DNA from: Centroberyx gerrardi
Taxonomy: Eukaryota > Chordata > Actinopteri > Beryciformes > Berycidae
DNA length: 64,000 nucleotides
NCBI RefSeq assembly: GCF_048128805.1
Contig: NC_136019.1
Coordinates: 17,629,381-17,693,380 of the forward strand
Reading direction: 5' to 3'
Below, in pieces: positions 45,331 through 58,165 of this stretch. A model generated the notes under the pieces. It was not told the origin of the DNA, searched no databases, and saw only the letters and a program-made list of their open reading frames with translations. Both the position numbers and the translations under genes were made by a program. The first letter of the stretch is position 1, and the number at the start of each line of letters is the position of its first letter.

Positions 45331-46366
45331 TAGAGCCCTGCACAGGCCTCAAATTTAGGCCCGAGCCCGATGTATTTTTGGGGTTTTTTTTACACATAAA
45401 CCTAATATGTTTGATCAATTTCGAATAGCCTATTAAATCAACACCATACAAAACACCATACAAAACACTTCCAAAGCATTACCAGTATTAAATGTGTCAG
45501 TTCTGGCCGAGCACATAGGCTACCACAAAGCCGGATCAGAGCTGCAACTCTGGAGATACACAACACTTCAACGCAACACTACTACGCATCCGTCTGTTCT
45601 GTATTTTAGCCATATAAATGTATATAAATGCCAATAGTTTGCTTATTGTAGTCATTTATCACCATGTCAGTTAACAAAATAGAGGATACATGAACCAATG
45701 TCACTTAAATAAATGTTGGACATGAGGTTATCCACGGATAGCTGCTGAGAAGCTTCTATTTGGCAACAGTACACCTACACTCAAAAAAGTGACATACGTA
45801 CTCCTCTACGGTACATTAATGTTCCTCACAGTACAACGTGAGTTGTTTATAGAACAATAAGAAAAACTAGATAACTGTGTTCTCTTACCCATAGCCTAGG
45901 TAAAAACCTAGATAAGCGCAACAGAACGGGCTGACCGTAACGGAGCTGGTGTAGCAGCTTGGATACGCAAACGGAACGCATGCTGTGTACGATGATCAAA
46001 AGCTTCACCAAAGAACATGGCTAAAGTCCATTTTCTCAAGAACATTCCAAGAACAGTAATGTGCTTGCTTGGAAGCGACGACAGGGCGTGTCTGTGTGCG
46101 CCAGGCAGACTGTGTGTGTATGTGATAGGCAAAACATTTTTCTAACTTAACTGTTTTATAATCAATTTGTATTTATTTTCTTAAATTAGTAGTTTCTTTG
46201 ATTGATATGCCTATTGATTTCAAGTTCCAAGCCAAAGAAAAAAGAAAAAACAGGCCCGAGCCCGACCTGAGCCCAAGCTAATGATGTGAAAATCGGCCCG
46301 AAGCCCGGCCCGAGTCTGTCAATAGCTTCGGGCTCTGTCGGGCTCGGGCTGGAATGCAGGGCTCTA
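45331..46366. mobile_element. hAT-type element with GC-rich ends, copy B
   Basis: Same ends as copy A (TAGAGCCCTGCA ... TGCAGGGCTCTA) with a perfect 8-bp duplication GGCTGTTG (45323-45330, 46367-46374). It is about 105 bases longer than copy A, mainly from extra sequence at 45540-45665. It was inherited through the 5.1-kb duplication. Confidence 0.85.
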
Positions 46367-46850
46367 GGCTGTTGGTCACTTTTCCCAGCAGCAGCTCAGT
46401 TACTGGGCAACTCACACCTCTGACTCTGGGTTACAAGTTTCAATTCTGATGCCAGCCCCCAGTCTTCACATGGGTCAAAATGACTATGGTGAACAACCTG
46501 GAAAAAGCTCAGGCCCTAAACCAGGAGTTATCCACCCTCTTGGTAAAAGTGGCTATTGAACCTGTGGACCCCCTGATACAACCTGGGGTGTTGTATTCCA
46601 CTTATTTTCTCATCAAAACGAAAGACGGTTGTTTTCACCCAGTTCTGAATTTAAAGGGGCTCAATATGTTCTTAAAAGCTGTAACGTTCCACATGTTAAG
46701 GACGGCAGACGTTCTTCTGACAAAAAAAGAGAAAACCCGGACACCGCGTTTGTGTTCCCAAGCATGATATTTTTTGTATTCTTACATACTGTGAACATGA
46801 CAGTGTTTGATTTCATACCAACATAACATGATTAAAAAAAAGAAGTTGAC
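46367..46850 (+). mobile_element. DIRS-like reverse transcriptase fossil fragment upstream of copy 6
   Basis: Near-identical duplicate of 41247-41720. Confidence 0.75.
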
Positions 46851-47536
46851 TGATAAAATAACTACAGGTAATAACAATAATAATAATGACAAAGTAAAAC
46901 AATTAGGACAAAACAATATAACTGTAACAAACAAAAAGACGAGGACGTCAGCAATACAGTTTCTCCTGTAAGCATTGGAGGGAAACTCAACGCATTCAGC
47001 CTCAGGCAGCGTGCGGCGACACAATCGGACGATGATCCTGTCAGAAAGTAAAAACCTGAAAAAAGCAAATCACACAAGTCAACTGTCTGCAACTGCAGAT
47101 ACAAGTCATCTTGAGTTCTGTAGCTTGTCTAGTTCTTCAGTCATAGAAAGACCAGACTCAGATTTAAAGTTATATTTCCTAGCAGCTCTGAACTGTCCTG
47201 TGAGTTCATTTTTAAAGCAGAGATCAACAAAAGTTTAGGTTGTCTTCCCTGTTGTGCTGAGAATCGATTTGACAGGCTTCGATGTTCCATTTTTGGTCAC
47301 ATGTTGGAACATGAGCAAGAATTATCAATTAACATGGGCTGAAGAATAACTTTCCCTCAAACTATAAACTTTATAATTCACTGTTTGAGGCTATGATGAA
47401 CCCAATTATCCAAAAGCATTCATGTGGTCAGTGTAAGCAATAAACAGAATAAAACGCCCCGCCTCTTTCTATTGAAACCCCCTCACTGGAGCTCAGTTAT
47501 ATTAAGAGCCATTGCAGTGATACGGTCATATGCACA
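46851..47536 (+). promoter_or_regulatory. Upstream region and promoter of copy 6
   Basis: Duplicate of 41740-42417, nearly base for base. GC box near 47455 and TATATTAAGAG near 47499. Confidence 0.5.
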
Positions 47537-49077
47537 ATGATGAGCTATACCTTGGTAACAGCTTTACTTCTCTGCAACCTGAGTAAGTACTGATATTATA
47601 TTATTCTCAACACTAACTGCATCACTAACTTCTCATCAATACAGTAACCCACCAGAATTGATACTTATAAATAATTAATAACTTATCAACCTAGGATTAA
47701 ATCACTTGTTCTCTCTGGTGTTTGTTTCAGGCTGGATCCCTGTCTTGGTTTCTGAATCCCAGACTGTGGAGGTCCAGCCTGGTGAAGAAGTCACGTTGAT
47801 GTGCACCAACATTTCCAGTTATCCCACTTACTCAGAGTGGTTCAGACTGGGCAACAGATCCAAGCCCTGCTGCATCTCCACTATGTACAAGTCAGATGAC
47901 AAGGCTTGGTTCTGTGATGGTTTTCAAAATGGCAAATTTGAAATGATATCCAATGTCTCCACTGTCTTTCTCAAAATCGAACATGTGGATTTATCTGACT
48001 CTGGACTTTATTTCTGTGGGTTGTACATAGACGGACACACAGTCATTGTCAATGCAACTTATTTAAAGGTTCAAGGTAAGATCATCATTAAGTCTTGTCT
48101 ATCTTTTAGCTCCCTTTCATGACTGTTATGTCTTTCTCATGATACTTATATCTGAAATGTGTCCTCATAGTAACCTCAAAACAACATAAAGAGAAAATTT
48201 AAATATTGTCAAAATAGGATTGTGTCTTATATAGTCAAAATGAAAATCAAGATGAAATTATATCGTCATCTTTTTTAAAGGCAATGGGGACTTTGATGAC
48301 GAAGGGGATGACAAGTCTAAAAGTAAGATTCTCCCTCCCTCTCATAAAGATTTCATTCATTGCGCAGGTTGATATTTCTCAGTTGTTTGAAAGTAAAACA
48401 GTTTATCTAAAGTCAGTTTTTTCCAACATTAGCCAGGTCTAAAACCACTACAGGAGAGTTCAGAGAGTCTAATTTAATAATCCTTAGTTCTTGTAGAAAA
48501 GCCTGATGGAATAACAAGCCTGGCTTCTGTGATCCTGGGTGGTGTGACTGTTTTCCTCGTTATGATCATCATCAGTCTGGTTCTCAAAATCAGGCAACTT
48601 CAGACAGGTACTTTCTGAGAGCTATCTGTTATATTTTATTGCACATTCTCTTTAAGTTGTGTCAATATGATGGACAAATCCAAAACTTCCTGCTGCACCA
48701 AATGCATTGACAAAAGTGATGTTTTTGGTCAATGATAATTAACTTATTGGACTGATTCTCTCTGTTATTGAGTTACTAAAGAAGAACTGCAGCCACAAAG
48801 GAACAAGGTGAATCCAAGTTTAAGATTTATTTTATATGTTCTATGGTTTAAAAGGTGCTGGAATCATCTCAAGTCATGATTATGCTAACGCTAACCTTCT
48901 CTAACAAACGCAGCTATGTGAGATGTGTGTGATTGTGTGTACTCTTATTTACAGAATCTGGACTCAGATGAGCTGAAGTACGCAGCGCTGAGTTTCCATC
49001 CAAAACCAAAGAGAAGCAGGAGGCCCGCATCAGAGAAAGAGGTGGAACCTAATGTTGTGTATGCTGCCACCAGATAG
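47537..49077 (+). CDS. Ig-receptor copy 6: single V domain, ITIM-bearing membrane protein
   Basis: Exons 47537-47582, 47731-48075, 48281-48322, 48497-48607, 48773-48807 and 48955-49077 give 233 residues. Although a recent tandem sister of copy 5, its V domain differs in the exposed loop ([16 protein letters not shown] against FSMSKSDDDARLCDGF) and in RLGNRSK, ISSYPT and KIEHVDL. All four sequons are kept. The connector reads [11 protein letters not shown]. The acceptor before exon 5 is TTGAG instead of TTTAG, a weaker polypyrimidine context that could favour skipping. Skipping this 35-base exon would shift the tail out of frame and remove both tyrosine motifs. A poly(A) signal lies at 49167. 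Confidence 0.85.
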
Positions 49078-50795
49078 GACCATGAAGACACTGGAAATGC
49101 AACTCAGTGTGAAACTGATGCTATTGTATTGTCACATTTTTGCTTGTGTGTTCTCTTCATCATTGGAATAAACAGTCAAATTTTGTTATAAAGATCCAAT
49201 GTTCATGCAAGATTTATATCCTCTTGCTAGAGCTGAGGTTTGATTCTCACCTGTTTCTTCATCTTTCTTTCTCTCACTTTACCAAAGCAACATCTTCCTC
49301 TTATTTTGCCTACCTTAGACCTCAATCTGACAGCAAAATAATATGATTGATGTGTGACAGAGGAGGGGCCAGTATCTCTGTCCAAATTCCCTTACTGAGA
49401 GAGTTAGATGGGCGTCTGCAGCAGGGGAGGAGCAAGTTAGGTAGACATCACTTCTTTGACAGGAAGAGACAGCACAGTGTGGCAAGAGAACAACTGAGGT
49501 GAAAACCATGAGGCCTGTCATGTCAAAGCTTTGTAACGGGTCAAAGGAAGCAGTGAATACTGACATACTTGCTTCTGTTATGTAAACAAAATATGATAGA
49601 GTTTTGACATCAATGTAGAAATGGTATTCTGTAGAATTTGTATTTTGTATTGGATATTTTTACTGCTGATATAGCCTATGTGTCTGTGGTCTATACTTGT
49701 ATGTCAAATGTGTGAATGAAAAATACAAAGATACAGCAGCATTTCAGTTTTCTATCCTTGGTCCTGCTTCTGTGTGTCTTGTGCTTTTCCTGATGTTTGT
49801 CTTATATCATTCTGTTCTACGATTAATTGTTGATCAGTTAGATCTAGTTAGGCTCATTCTCTGTCAAGTCCTTTGAAACATGCATGTGATAAAGGGCTAT
49901 ATAAAGAAACAAACTTGAACTTGGACATGCAACAAGTCTTTATGGCCCTCTCATTTTCCACTGAAGTGACAAACTGCATCGTCTATCTCAGCCAGCAAGG
50001 TGTCAACCACAGGAAGACTGGTAAAAATGTGCAGATCATGTTTTAGTTGTATTTGTAGAGGTGCAATCAGTTAGCATCATGGCAACTATGTATCCTTCTC
50101 TTTTCAAACAACGTTGTTCCATTCATCCCAGACCAAACCAAACACTTCACACAGGCTCACTTCACTCTCTTGTCTAAACATTATGCATCAGGTTCTGCTT
50201 TCAAATTTGCAGCAAACATCCCTGACGCACCCCAACACTTCTACAACCAGATACGAAAGGCTTACCTTGTGAAAAAGAGATGTCATACACTGTTGGACCT
50301 GAATGCAGAGGCCTCGCTGTTTCCACAGAACAACAATGATACTACTTGATCAAAGACAATTTCTTTATTTATAAGATGTGCAGTTAATTTTTGTGTTGTA
50401 TTTGTAGAGATTCATACGATGGAAACGTTGTTCCCTTTATCACAGGCCAAACCAAACACTTCACTTCACTCTCTTGTCTAAACATGCTGCATCAGCTGCT
50501 GCTTTCAAATTTGCAGCAAAGATGCCTGATGCAACCCAACACTTCTATAGGCAGATATGAAAGATTTACATTGTGAAAATGAGATGTCATACACATGTAC
50601 AACTCAACAGAAAATGACTTCATGACACCAACTGCCACCTCACTCGGCCAGCACCTGCTGAGAGGCAGGACCACTGCTATCGCACTGAGACTCACTTGTC
50701 CTTCAAGCAGACTAGGGCCCCAAAGACTAACTGCTGCCCCCTGAAGCCTATAAAGGTCGTGATGCCAGGAACTGAAGGTCTAGGTCGGCCATTGG
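49078..50795. repeat. 3' flank of copy 6
   Basis: Antisense-open block (49315-49566), L2-like 3' tail (49755-49915), two copies of the unrecognised unit block (50030-50300 and 50390-50580), then the common block up to the next insertion site. No gene recognised. Confidence 0.6.
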
Positions 50796-52311
50796 CAGTG
50801 ATGTAAATAGGTTTTCAATGTAGTGAGTCCCCGGGACCCACAGGTGGTAATTTGAGTGGGTCCCGGGGAAATTGAGTGGGTCCCCAATAAAATTTGTGTT
50901 TTTTGACAAATTGTAGTGTTAAACTCGTGTTTGATGTTATATGGTTATAATTATGGTTATATTCATGTATGCTGACTTAATTTTACCTACTCCTACTTAT
51001 ATATTTGATTGCAATGTTACTCTAGTATATCTTTAATTGTACATACATTTTTTGTTTTTATTTCACACTTGCTTTGGCAATGTAAACGTATGTTTCCCAT
51101 GCCAATAAAGCCCCTTTGAATTGAGAGAGAGAGAGAGAGAGAGAGACGCAGGGGGGCTGTGTGTGCCCAGCAGCCTGTGTGACACAGAGCTTCAGGAGAA
51201 AGCGAGGAGCATAAAACATTGTGCTTTTTTCCACGCATGAAAAAAAAACAACCAAGCCCGACCCGACCTGAGCTCGACATACAGTTGTAACAGTCGCAAA
51301 TATGCCTACTATGCTTTTGGAACATTGTTTGGTTGCAGTAACAGATTAAGTCACTGGGTTGCACTTTTTTACTGAGACTGAGTTACAGCAACAGGTTGAG
51401 TAGGCTACTACCAACTACTCCCAGTCTACCCAATACTGACGTCGTCTCGCTCTGTCATGCTATCCAGGAGTAACGTTAGCCTACTTCCCTAAAGCTAACA
51501 AGCACAAAGCTAATGTAAGCTAAGACACAACCAAGCGCGTTACAGTCTCGGGTCCCGTCGGGCTCGTGTCGGGTTGCAGACCTCTAATGTGTAGTAAATG
51601 AAACGACTAGTTAGTGAAATCAAAGTCCTATGTTGCAAACAGAATGGGCATTTTTATCTTGTGGCCATCCACAATGATATGAATCGATTTGAAGAAACAT
51701 AGTGGCTGATGCACAGACATGTCAATCATGGCTTTTTTTCCCCGAATAATAACAAGCAACTTCGGGTAGAAGAAATATCTGTTTCCATCGCATTAGCCTA
51801 TCTGTGCTTTCCCGAATAATGGATTCGGATTCGGGTACATCCCTACCTGCAATAGTTTGTTGGCCAGCAATATGTTTGATCTTTTTCTTTGGTGGCATTT
51901 TAAAACGTTTTCCTTTCACTCATTGAGACTGAACAAAACGGGAGATATGCGCGAGATATATGCGCAGACGGTGAGAAAATCGCGGCCGGTGGATTTTTTT
52001 TTTTTTCAACACGGCGCGTCCCCTGGACGGTAAAGCATCATCGGGTCATCATCGACATGAGTGAATACAGCATCCACGTGAGTTTATTTACCAATTACCA
52101 AGTTTGTAGCCTTGTTGAAATGAAATCTGTGCAGCGAAAGTAGCATTGGATGCAGGCCCAGCAAGGGCATTAAGTCTCTCCCGCGATGATTGAGACTATT
52201 TTCTAGGAAAAAATAGGGTGCGTCCCCTGGACGCGTCGATAGTGAGTTTACTGCGTCCTTTCGGATTTTAACGCGTCAGAGACACAGGACGCGCACCTAT
52301 TTACATCACTG
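50796..52311. mobile_element. DNA transposon with CAGTGATGTAAATAG ends, containing nested remnants
   Basis: The left end CAGTGATGTAAATAG and the right end CTATTTACATCACTG are perfect inverses. CATTGG occurs directly on both sides (50790-50795, 52312-52317). Inside are GAGTGGGTCCCGGGG repeats, a (GA)n run (51123-51146), a right end like the GC-rich hAT element (GGGTTGCAGACCTCTA at about 51590), and CGGATTCGGGTACATCCCTA (51850), another hAT-like terminus. No intact transposase frame. The ends look hAT-like but the visible duplication is only 6 bp. Confidence 0.7.
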
Positions 52312-52760
52312 CATTGGTCACTTTTCCCAGCAGCAGCTCAGTTACTGGGCAGCTCACACCTCTGACCCTGGGTTACAAGCGGCAATTCTGATGCCAGCCC
52401 CCAGTCTTCACATGGGTCAAAATGACCATGGTAAATAACCTGGAAAAAGCTCAGGCCCTAAACCTAGAGTTATCCGCCCTGGGGTGTTCTATTTGACTAA
52501 TTTTCTCATCGAAGAGAAAGACTGTGGTTTTCACCCAGTTCTGAATTAAAAGTGGCTCAATGTGTTCTTAAAAGCTGTAACGTTCTACATGTGAAGCACA
52601 GCAGACATTCTTCTGGCGGTTGCCCGAGAAGATTATCAGCTTGAAGAATGCCTATTTTCATGTTCCCATTGCACCTCACTACAGACAGTTTACTCGTTTT
52701 TCCTTCCAAGTCTGCCATTTTCAGTTTAAGAAAAAAAGAAGAGAAAATCCGCACACCGCT
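52312..52760 (+). mobile_element. DIRS-like reverse transcriptase fossil fragment upstream of copy 7
   Basis: Contains NNLEKAQALNLELSAL and, from 52620, SLKNAYFHVPIAPHYRQFTR and FQVCHFQFKK, the next block of a DIRS-like reverse transcriptase. It extends further into the polymerase than the pieces near copies 5 and 6. Broken and old. Confidence 0.7.
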
Positions 52761-55290
52761 TTTGTGTTCCCAAACATGATTTATTTTTCCCACGGCGCAG
52801 CCGAGGGCATCACAAGGCAAGTTCAGGTCAGGCAGTCAGTCAATCATTCAGTCAGTCAGGTAACGCTTAGTGAGATGTCGCTTCGTGAGATGGCCTCTAG
52901 AGGGCGTCTTTGACTAAGAGATGGCATCTCGCCTATGGGCTAAATGCCACATTGATTCCCATACACTGATGCCATATTGGATCTCACACATTGACTTACA
53001 CTCTCCGCTGTCAGTTTACAGACATCCACATCTTCTGCTGTCCTGCAAACCTTAATGGTAGGTAATGTTATTACCTGTGGTTATTTCAGACATCCAACCT
53101 CTCCCGGAAGCTCCGGGAGTCTCCCGTATATGACCATTAGCTCCCTGACACCCGCTAGTGATGACAGATCTCCCTCAAATGCCCGAACCAACGCACAGAT
53201 GACAAAAAAAAAAATCCCAATCTTTCTCCCCAATATGCTTCACCCACCCTGGTTGGTCCCTGTTCATGTCAGTCTTGTTAGCTGACCTAACAAGGGCTTA
53301 CTAACCCATGAAACGCGCTGGACTTCTCATCTGATTAGATGAAGGCGTACCTCTGCCTGAAGTCTGTTAAAAACAATGAGAGTTTGAATTGAAAACTATT
53401 TTCTCTCATTTGATACAAGGAACCAGGTTAGATTAAATTGCTTTAACATGAAAGAAGGCCTAACATACCTGAAGAGATAAAGAAAATAATAAATTATTGT
53501 GTCAAGTTATATGATCCTAGCTTATTCAGCTTTGTTGACTATCAAGTTTAAGTGGTTCATTATTAAAATGAAGTACAATCCTGTACCATTTACAGATAGG
53601 AAGAACAGGGCATAGGCTACTTTATGAGAAAAGCAGAAAGAAATGAACCTAATGAAACATTTATTATTGATTGCAATTAAATAAAATGAAGAATTGAAGC
53701 ACCTAAAGTATTTATCAGTGATAACAAGAGCAGCAGACTGTACAGAGCATAGAGATAAGAGCAAGAACTACACAGACTAGAGAAAAAAGCCTGCCGCTAA
53801 CCACTAACCCTGCATTCGCCGCATATTGTCAGGTCAGTCACACACCTCCCTGAAATCAGTTTTTCTAGGGTGGGATGTCTGGGTATTTAAGTGACATTGG
53901 TGGAATAGGTAATTTAACTGATGAACGTGTCGCACTATCTGAGCATTTTCAAGTTTTCTGCTGCCCTACGTACTTTAACGGCAGGTAACGTTATTACCTG
54001 TGGTATTTAAGTAACGTTAGCCGCAGCGACACTGATCCGTTGTGTCTGTCCGTCTCCATCATTTTCAATAGACAGACAGACAGCACTGATGATGCGTCCC
54101 TCTCTGTCAGATTTCCATCCATTTTGAAGGACGGATGGATTTGTCACCATCTGTTATCAAATCAGAGGCATTCCTACGTTTGTTTTGGAAAAAATTGTGG
54201 CGCTCACAGACACAATGGTACAGCCAAAACAAAGATAACACGGAGAAAGCTTGTTATGACGTTGGGATGACTGGAGGTTTTCCAGGTCAGTTTCTTATTT
54301 AATTTATACTGTATAGTCTGTTTCTTGTATTTCTGCCTCTCCCACCATGTTGACATTCCAAAACAGCCCAATGGACAGAAATCTATCCCTCAATAATTCT
54401 GTCTGTTTTCCAGCGGATAAGTGTAAAATAACTACAGGTAATAACAATAATAATAAAAATGACAAAGTAAAACAATTAGGGCAAAACAATACAAGTGTAA
54501 AAAATAAATAAAAAAAGACGACGACTTTGGCAATACAGTTTCTCCTGTAAGCATTAGAGGGGAACTCAACGCATTCAGCCACAGACATCGTGTGGCGACA
54601 CAATCGGACGATGATCCTGTCAGAAAGTTAAAATCAGTGCTCAAGTACTGGTTTTTGACTCTAATAATTGAAATGGTTGTCCCCTTGATGAAATAAATTT
54701 ATGTTTTGAACATCAGCAATATCTCCTAGTATCTTTAATTCACTGTAGAAATTCAAAATGTAATATTTAATGATTTGCTGATACCGGCCGATACACATGC
54801 CAACATGCGAATAAGGGGAGTACCGGCGCTTATTTTTTTCCACTTCAAGCACTGGTTAAAACCTGATAAAAAGCGAATCACACAAGTCAACTGTCTGCAA
54901 CTGCAAATATACAAGTCACATACAAGTTGTTCCATCTTAACCACCCAGATGTTGACAGTTATAGAAAGACCAGACTCAGATTTAAAGTTATATTTCCTAG
55001 CAGCTCTGAACTGTCCTGTGAGTTCATTTTTAAAGCAGAGATCAACAAAAGTTTCGGTTGTCTTCCCTGTTGTGCTGAGAATCGATTTGACTTTTTTAAA
55101 CAGGCTTTGATGTATTTTATATCCATTTTTGGACATATGTTGAAACATGAGCAAGAATTATCAAATAACATGGGCTGAAGAATAACTTTCCCTCGTACTA
55201 TAAACTTTATAATTCACTGTTTGAGGCTACGATGAACCCAATTATCCAAAAGCATTCATGTGACCAGTGTAAGCGAACAAATAAACAGCA
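52761..55290. repeat. Upstream region of copy 7, shared with copy 2
   Basis: Parallels 10160-11990. Blocks include GAGATGTCGCTTCGTGAGAT (52874), GGTAATGTTATTACC (53061), and GGTAACGTTATTACC (53985). 53490-53810 is private. 54420-54950 resembles the copy-5 upstream sequence (TAATAACAATAATAAT; CAATCGGACGATGATCCTG). No gene found. Confidence 0.65.
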
Positions 55291-55377
55291 TAAAACGCCC
55301 CGCCTCTTTCCATTGAAACCCCCTCACTGGAGCTCAGTTACATTAAGAGCCATTGCAGTGATACGGTCATATGCACA
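55291..55377 (+). promoter_or_regulatory. Likely core promoter of the Ig-receptor genes (copy 7 shown)
   Basis: The GC-box-like GCCCCGCCTC (55297) is followed by TACATTAAGAG (about 55338), which reads TATATTAAGAG in most copies and is a plausible TATA-type element. About 30 bases further on lies the ATG. The stretch is conserved before every copy (near 6545, 11994, 26980, 32441, 42336, 47455, 55297, 60479), while sequence further upstream differs between units. An out-of-frame ATG (in CATATGCACAATGATG) sits 7 bases before the start codon, so the real transcription start decides whether it matters. Inference from conservation only. Confidence 0.45.
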
Positions 55378-56882
55378 ATGATGAGCTATACCTTGGTAAC
55401 AGCTTTACTTCTCTGCAACCTGAGTAAGTACTGATATTCAATTATTCCCAACACTAACTGCATTGCTAACTTCTCATCAATAAAGTATGCCTATGAATAA
55501 ATCAGTTGTTCTCTCTGGTGTTTGTTTCAGGCTGGATCCCTGTCTCGGTTTCTGAGTCTCAGAGTGTGGAGGTCCAGCCTGGTGAAGAAGTCACATTGAT
55601 GTGCACCAACATTTCCAGTTCTTCCACTCACTCAGAGTGGTTCAGATTGGTCAACAGATCCAAACCCTGCTGCATCTCCTCTATCTACGGCTCAAATGAT
55701 GCTTTGTACTGTGATGGTTTTCAAAATGGCAAATTTGAAATGACATCCAATGTCTCCACTCTCTTTCTGAAAATCAAGCAAGTGGATTTATCTGACTCTG
55801 GACTTTATTTCTGTGGGTTTTATCTAAGCGGACACACAGTCATTGTCAATGCAACTTATTTAAAGGTTCAAGGTAAGATCATCATTAAGTCTTGTCTGTC
55901 TTTTGGTTCCCATTCATGACTATTATACCTTTCTCATAATGCTTACTGTATATCTCAAATCCTCGCATTAGCCTCAAACATCAATATATAGATAAAAGGT
56001 AACTAATATGTGGCCTATTTCATCATTGTCAAAATAGAATTATATGTTATACAGTCTAAATAAAATCAAGATGAAGTTTTATTGTTATCTTTTTTGAAGG
56101 CAATGGTGAATTTGTTGACGAAGTGGATGACAAGTCTAAAAGTAAGATTCTCACTCCCTCTCATAAAGATTTCTTTCATTCTGCAGGTTGCTATTTGTCA
56201 GTTGTTTGAAGGTAAAACAGATTATATCGGTATATAGGTCTAAAACCACTAGAAGAGAGTTCAGAGTCTAATTTAATAATCCTTAGTTCTTGTAGAAGAG
56301 TCTGATGGAATAACAAGTCTGGCTTCTGTGATCCTGGGTGGTGTGACTGTTTTCCTTGTTATGGTCATCGTCGGTCTGGTTCTCAAAATCAGGCAACTTC
56401 AGACAGGTACTTTCTGAGAGCTATATGTCATATTTTATTGCACATTCTCTTTTAATTTGTGTAAATATAATGGACAAATCCAAGTCACTGCTGCACAAAA
56501 ATGCATTGACAACAGCAATGTTTTTGGACAATGATAATTAACTGACTGGACTGATTTTCCCTGTTATTTAGCTGCTAAAGAAGAAATGCAGCCTCAAAGA
56601 ACTGAGGTGAATCCAATTTTAAGATTTATTTTTAAATGTTCTATGGTTTAAAAGGTGCTGGAATCATTTCAAGTCATGATTATGATACTAATGATGTTTG
56701 TTACTCTGACAAACTCAGCTATGTGAGATGTGTGTGATTGTGTGTACTCTTATTTACAGAATCTGGACTCAGATGAGCTGAAGTACGCAGCGCTGAGTTT
56801 CCATCCAAAGCCAAAGAGAAGCAGGAGGCCCGCATCAGAGAAAGAGGTGGAACCTAATGTTGTGTATGCTGCCACCAGATAG
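55378..56882 (+). CDS. Ig-receptor copy 7: single V domain, ITIM-bearing membrane protein
   Basis: Exons 55378-55423, 55531-55872, 56100-56141, 56296-56406, 56572-56606 and 56760-56882 encode 232 residues. The closest relative is copy 2: the V exon is one codon shorter than in copies 4-6 and the CDR3-like end is [13 protein letters not shown]. Unlike copy 2 it keeps all sequons (TNISS, VNRSK, SNVS, NATY). The loop reads SSIYGSNDALYCDGF with the extra cysteine kept. The connector is EFVDEVDDKSK and the juxtamembrane exon AAKEEMQPQRTE, intermediate between copy 2 and copies 4-8. ITIM and VVYAAT are unchanged. A poly(A) signal lies at 56973. It should be a functional type I inhibitory receptor. 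Confidence 0.88.
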
Positions 56883-58165
56883 GACCATGAAGACACTGGA
56901 AATGCAACTCAGGGTGGAACTGATGCTTTGTTGCACTATTCTGGTTTTATTGTCACTGGAAGAAAAAACTGTAATAAAGATCCAATGTTCATGCAAAATT
57001 TACATGCAGTTTTGATTCTCACCTTGTCAAAATTCTCACTTTGTCAAATCAGTCTTTCTCTAATTTTGCCTAACTTAGATCTCAATCTGAAAGCAAAATA
57101 ATATGATGTCTGAAGTAGGAGGGGCCAGTAACGACATCGATCACTGTCTTAATTCCCCTATAGAGAGAGTTAGATGGGCGTCTGCAGCAGGGGAGGAGCA
57201 AGTTAGGTAGACATCACTTCTTTGACAGGAAGAGACAGCACAGTGTGGCATGAGAACAACTGAGGTGAAAACCATGAGGCCTGTCATGTCAAAGCTTTGT
57301 AACGGGTCAAAGGAAGCAGTGAAAACTGGCATACTTGCTTCTGTCATGTAAAGAAAATATGGCCGGCCTCTACATTTGTGTAGACGTTCTGACATCAGTA
57401 TGTAAAAGGTATTCTATAGCATTTGTATATGTTTTGAATATTTTCACTTCTGATATAGCCTATATGTCTTTGGTCTATACTGTTAAGTCAAATGTGTGAA
57501 TGAAAATTACAAAGATACAGCAGCATTTCAGTTTTGTAATCTGGGTGTGTTTGGATGCACATGTGGGTATGCAACAAGTCTTTATGGCCCCCTGTCATTA
57601 TCTCCGCCAACGGAGTTGGATAGCGGTTGTTTTCGTCCCATTACGTTCGTTTGTTTGTCTGTTAGCAGGATAACTCCAAAAGTTATGAACGGATTTGCAT
57701 GAAACTTTGTGGAAAGTTTGGTCATGGGGTAAGTAAGAACCTAACTTTTCACATCAATTGGCCAAAGGGGAGGTGTGGCAGTGGGCGTGGCGTCTCATAA
57801 AAAGGCATGTAACTTCCAAAAGGATTCACTCAACACCATGACACTTTGTGGAAAGGTTGGCCAACAACTGCTGCCTTGTGCATGCACTATCTGAAACTGC
57901 ATGTCTAGAACTGCTGCTCTTTTGAAAATGTAGTAAATGTATAAGTTGCTCATGGGGCTATGTTTTCGCCCCATTCCATCTTTTTGTCTGTTAGTTTGTT
58001 AGCAGGATATCTCAAAAGCCTATTTTCATTGCACCTTACTACAAAGAGTTAATTTCTTCGTTTTGCCTTCTAAGTCTGACATCTTCAGTTTAACTGTTTG
58101 TATTGCACTCAATATAAGCTGCTTATATTGAGTGAAATATTCAAATACAATGTTTTTATGGCTGC
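56883..58165. repeat. 3' flank of copy 7
   Basis: Antisense-open block (57141-57395). 57597-57900 is a common fish interspersed repeat (TTGTTTGTCTGTTAGCAGGA, AGTTATGAACGGATTTGCAT), a part of which also occurs at 8370-8480. 58015-58100 is a trace of the reverse-transcriptase fossil. Confidence 0.6.
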
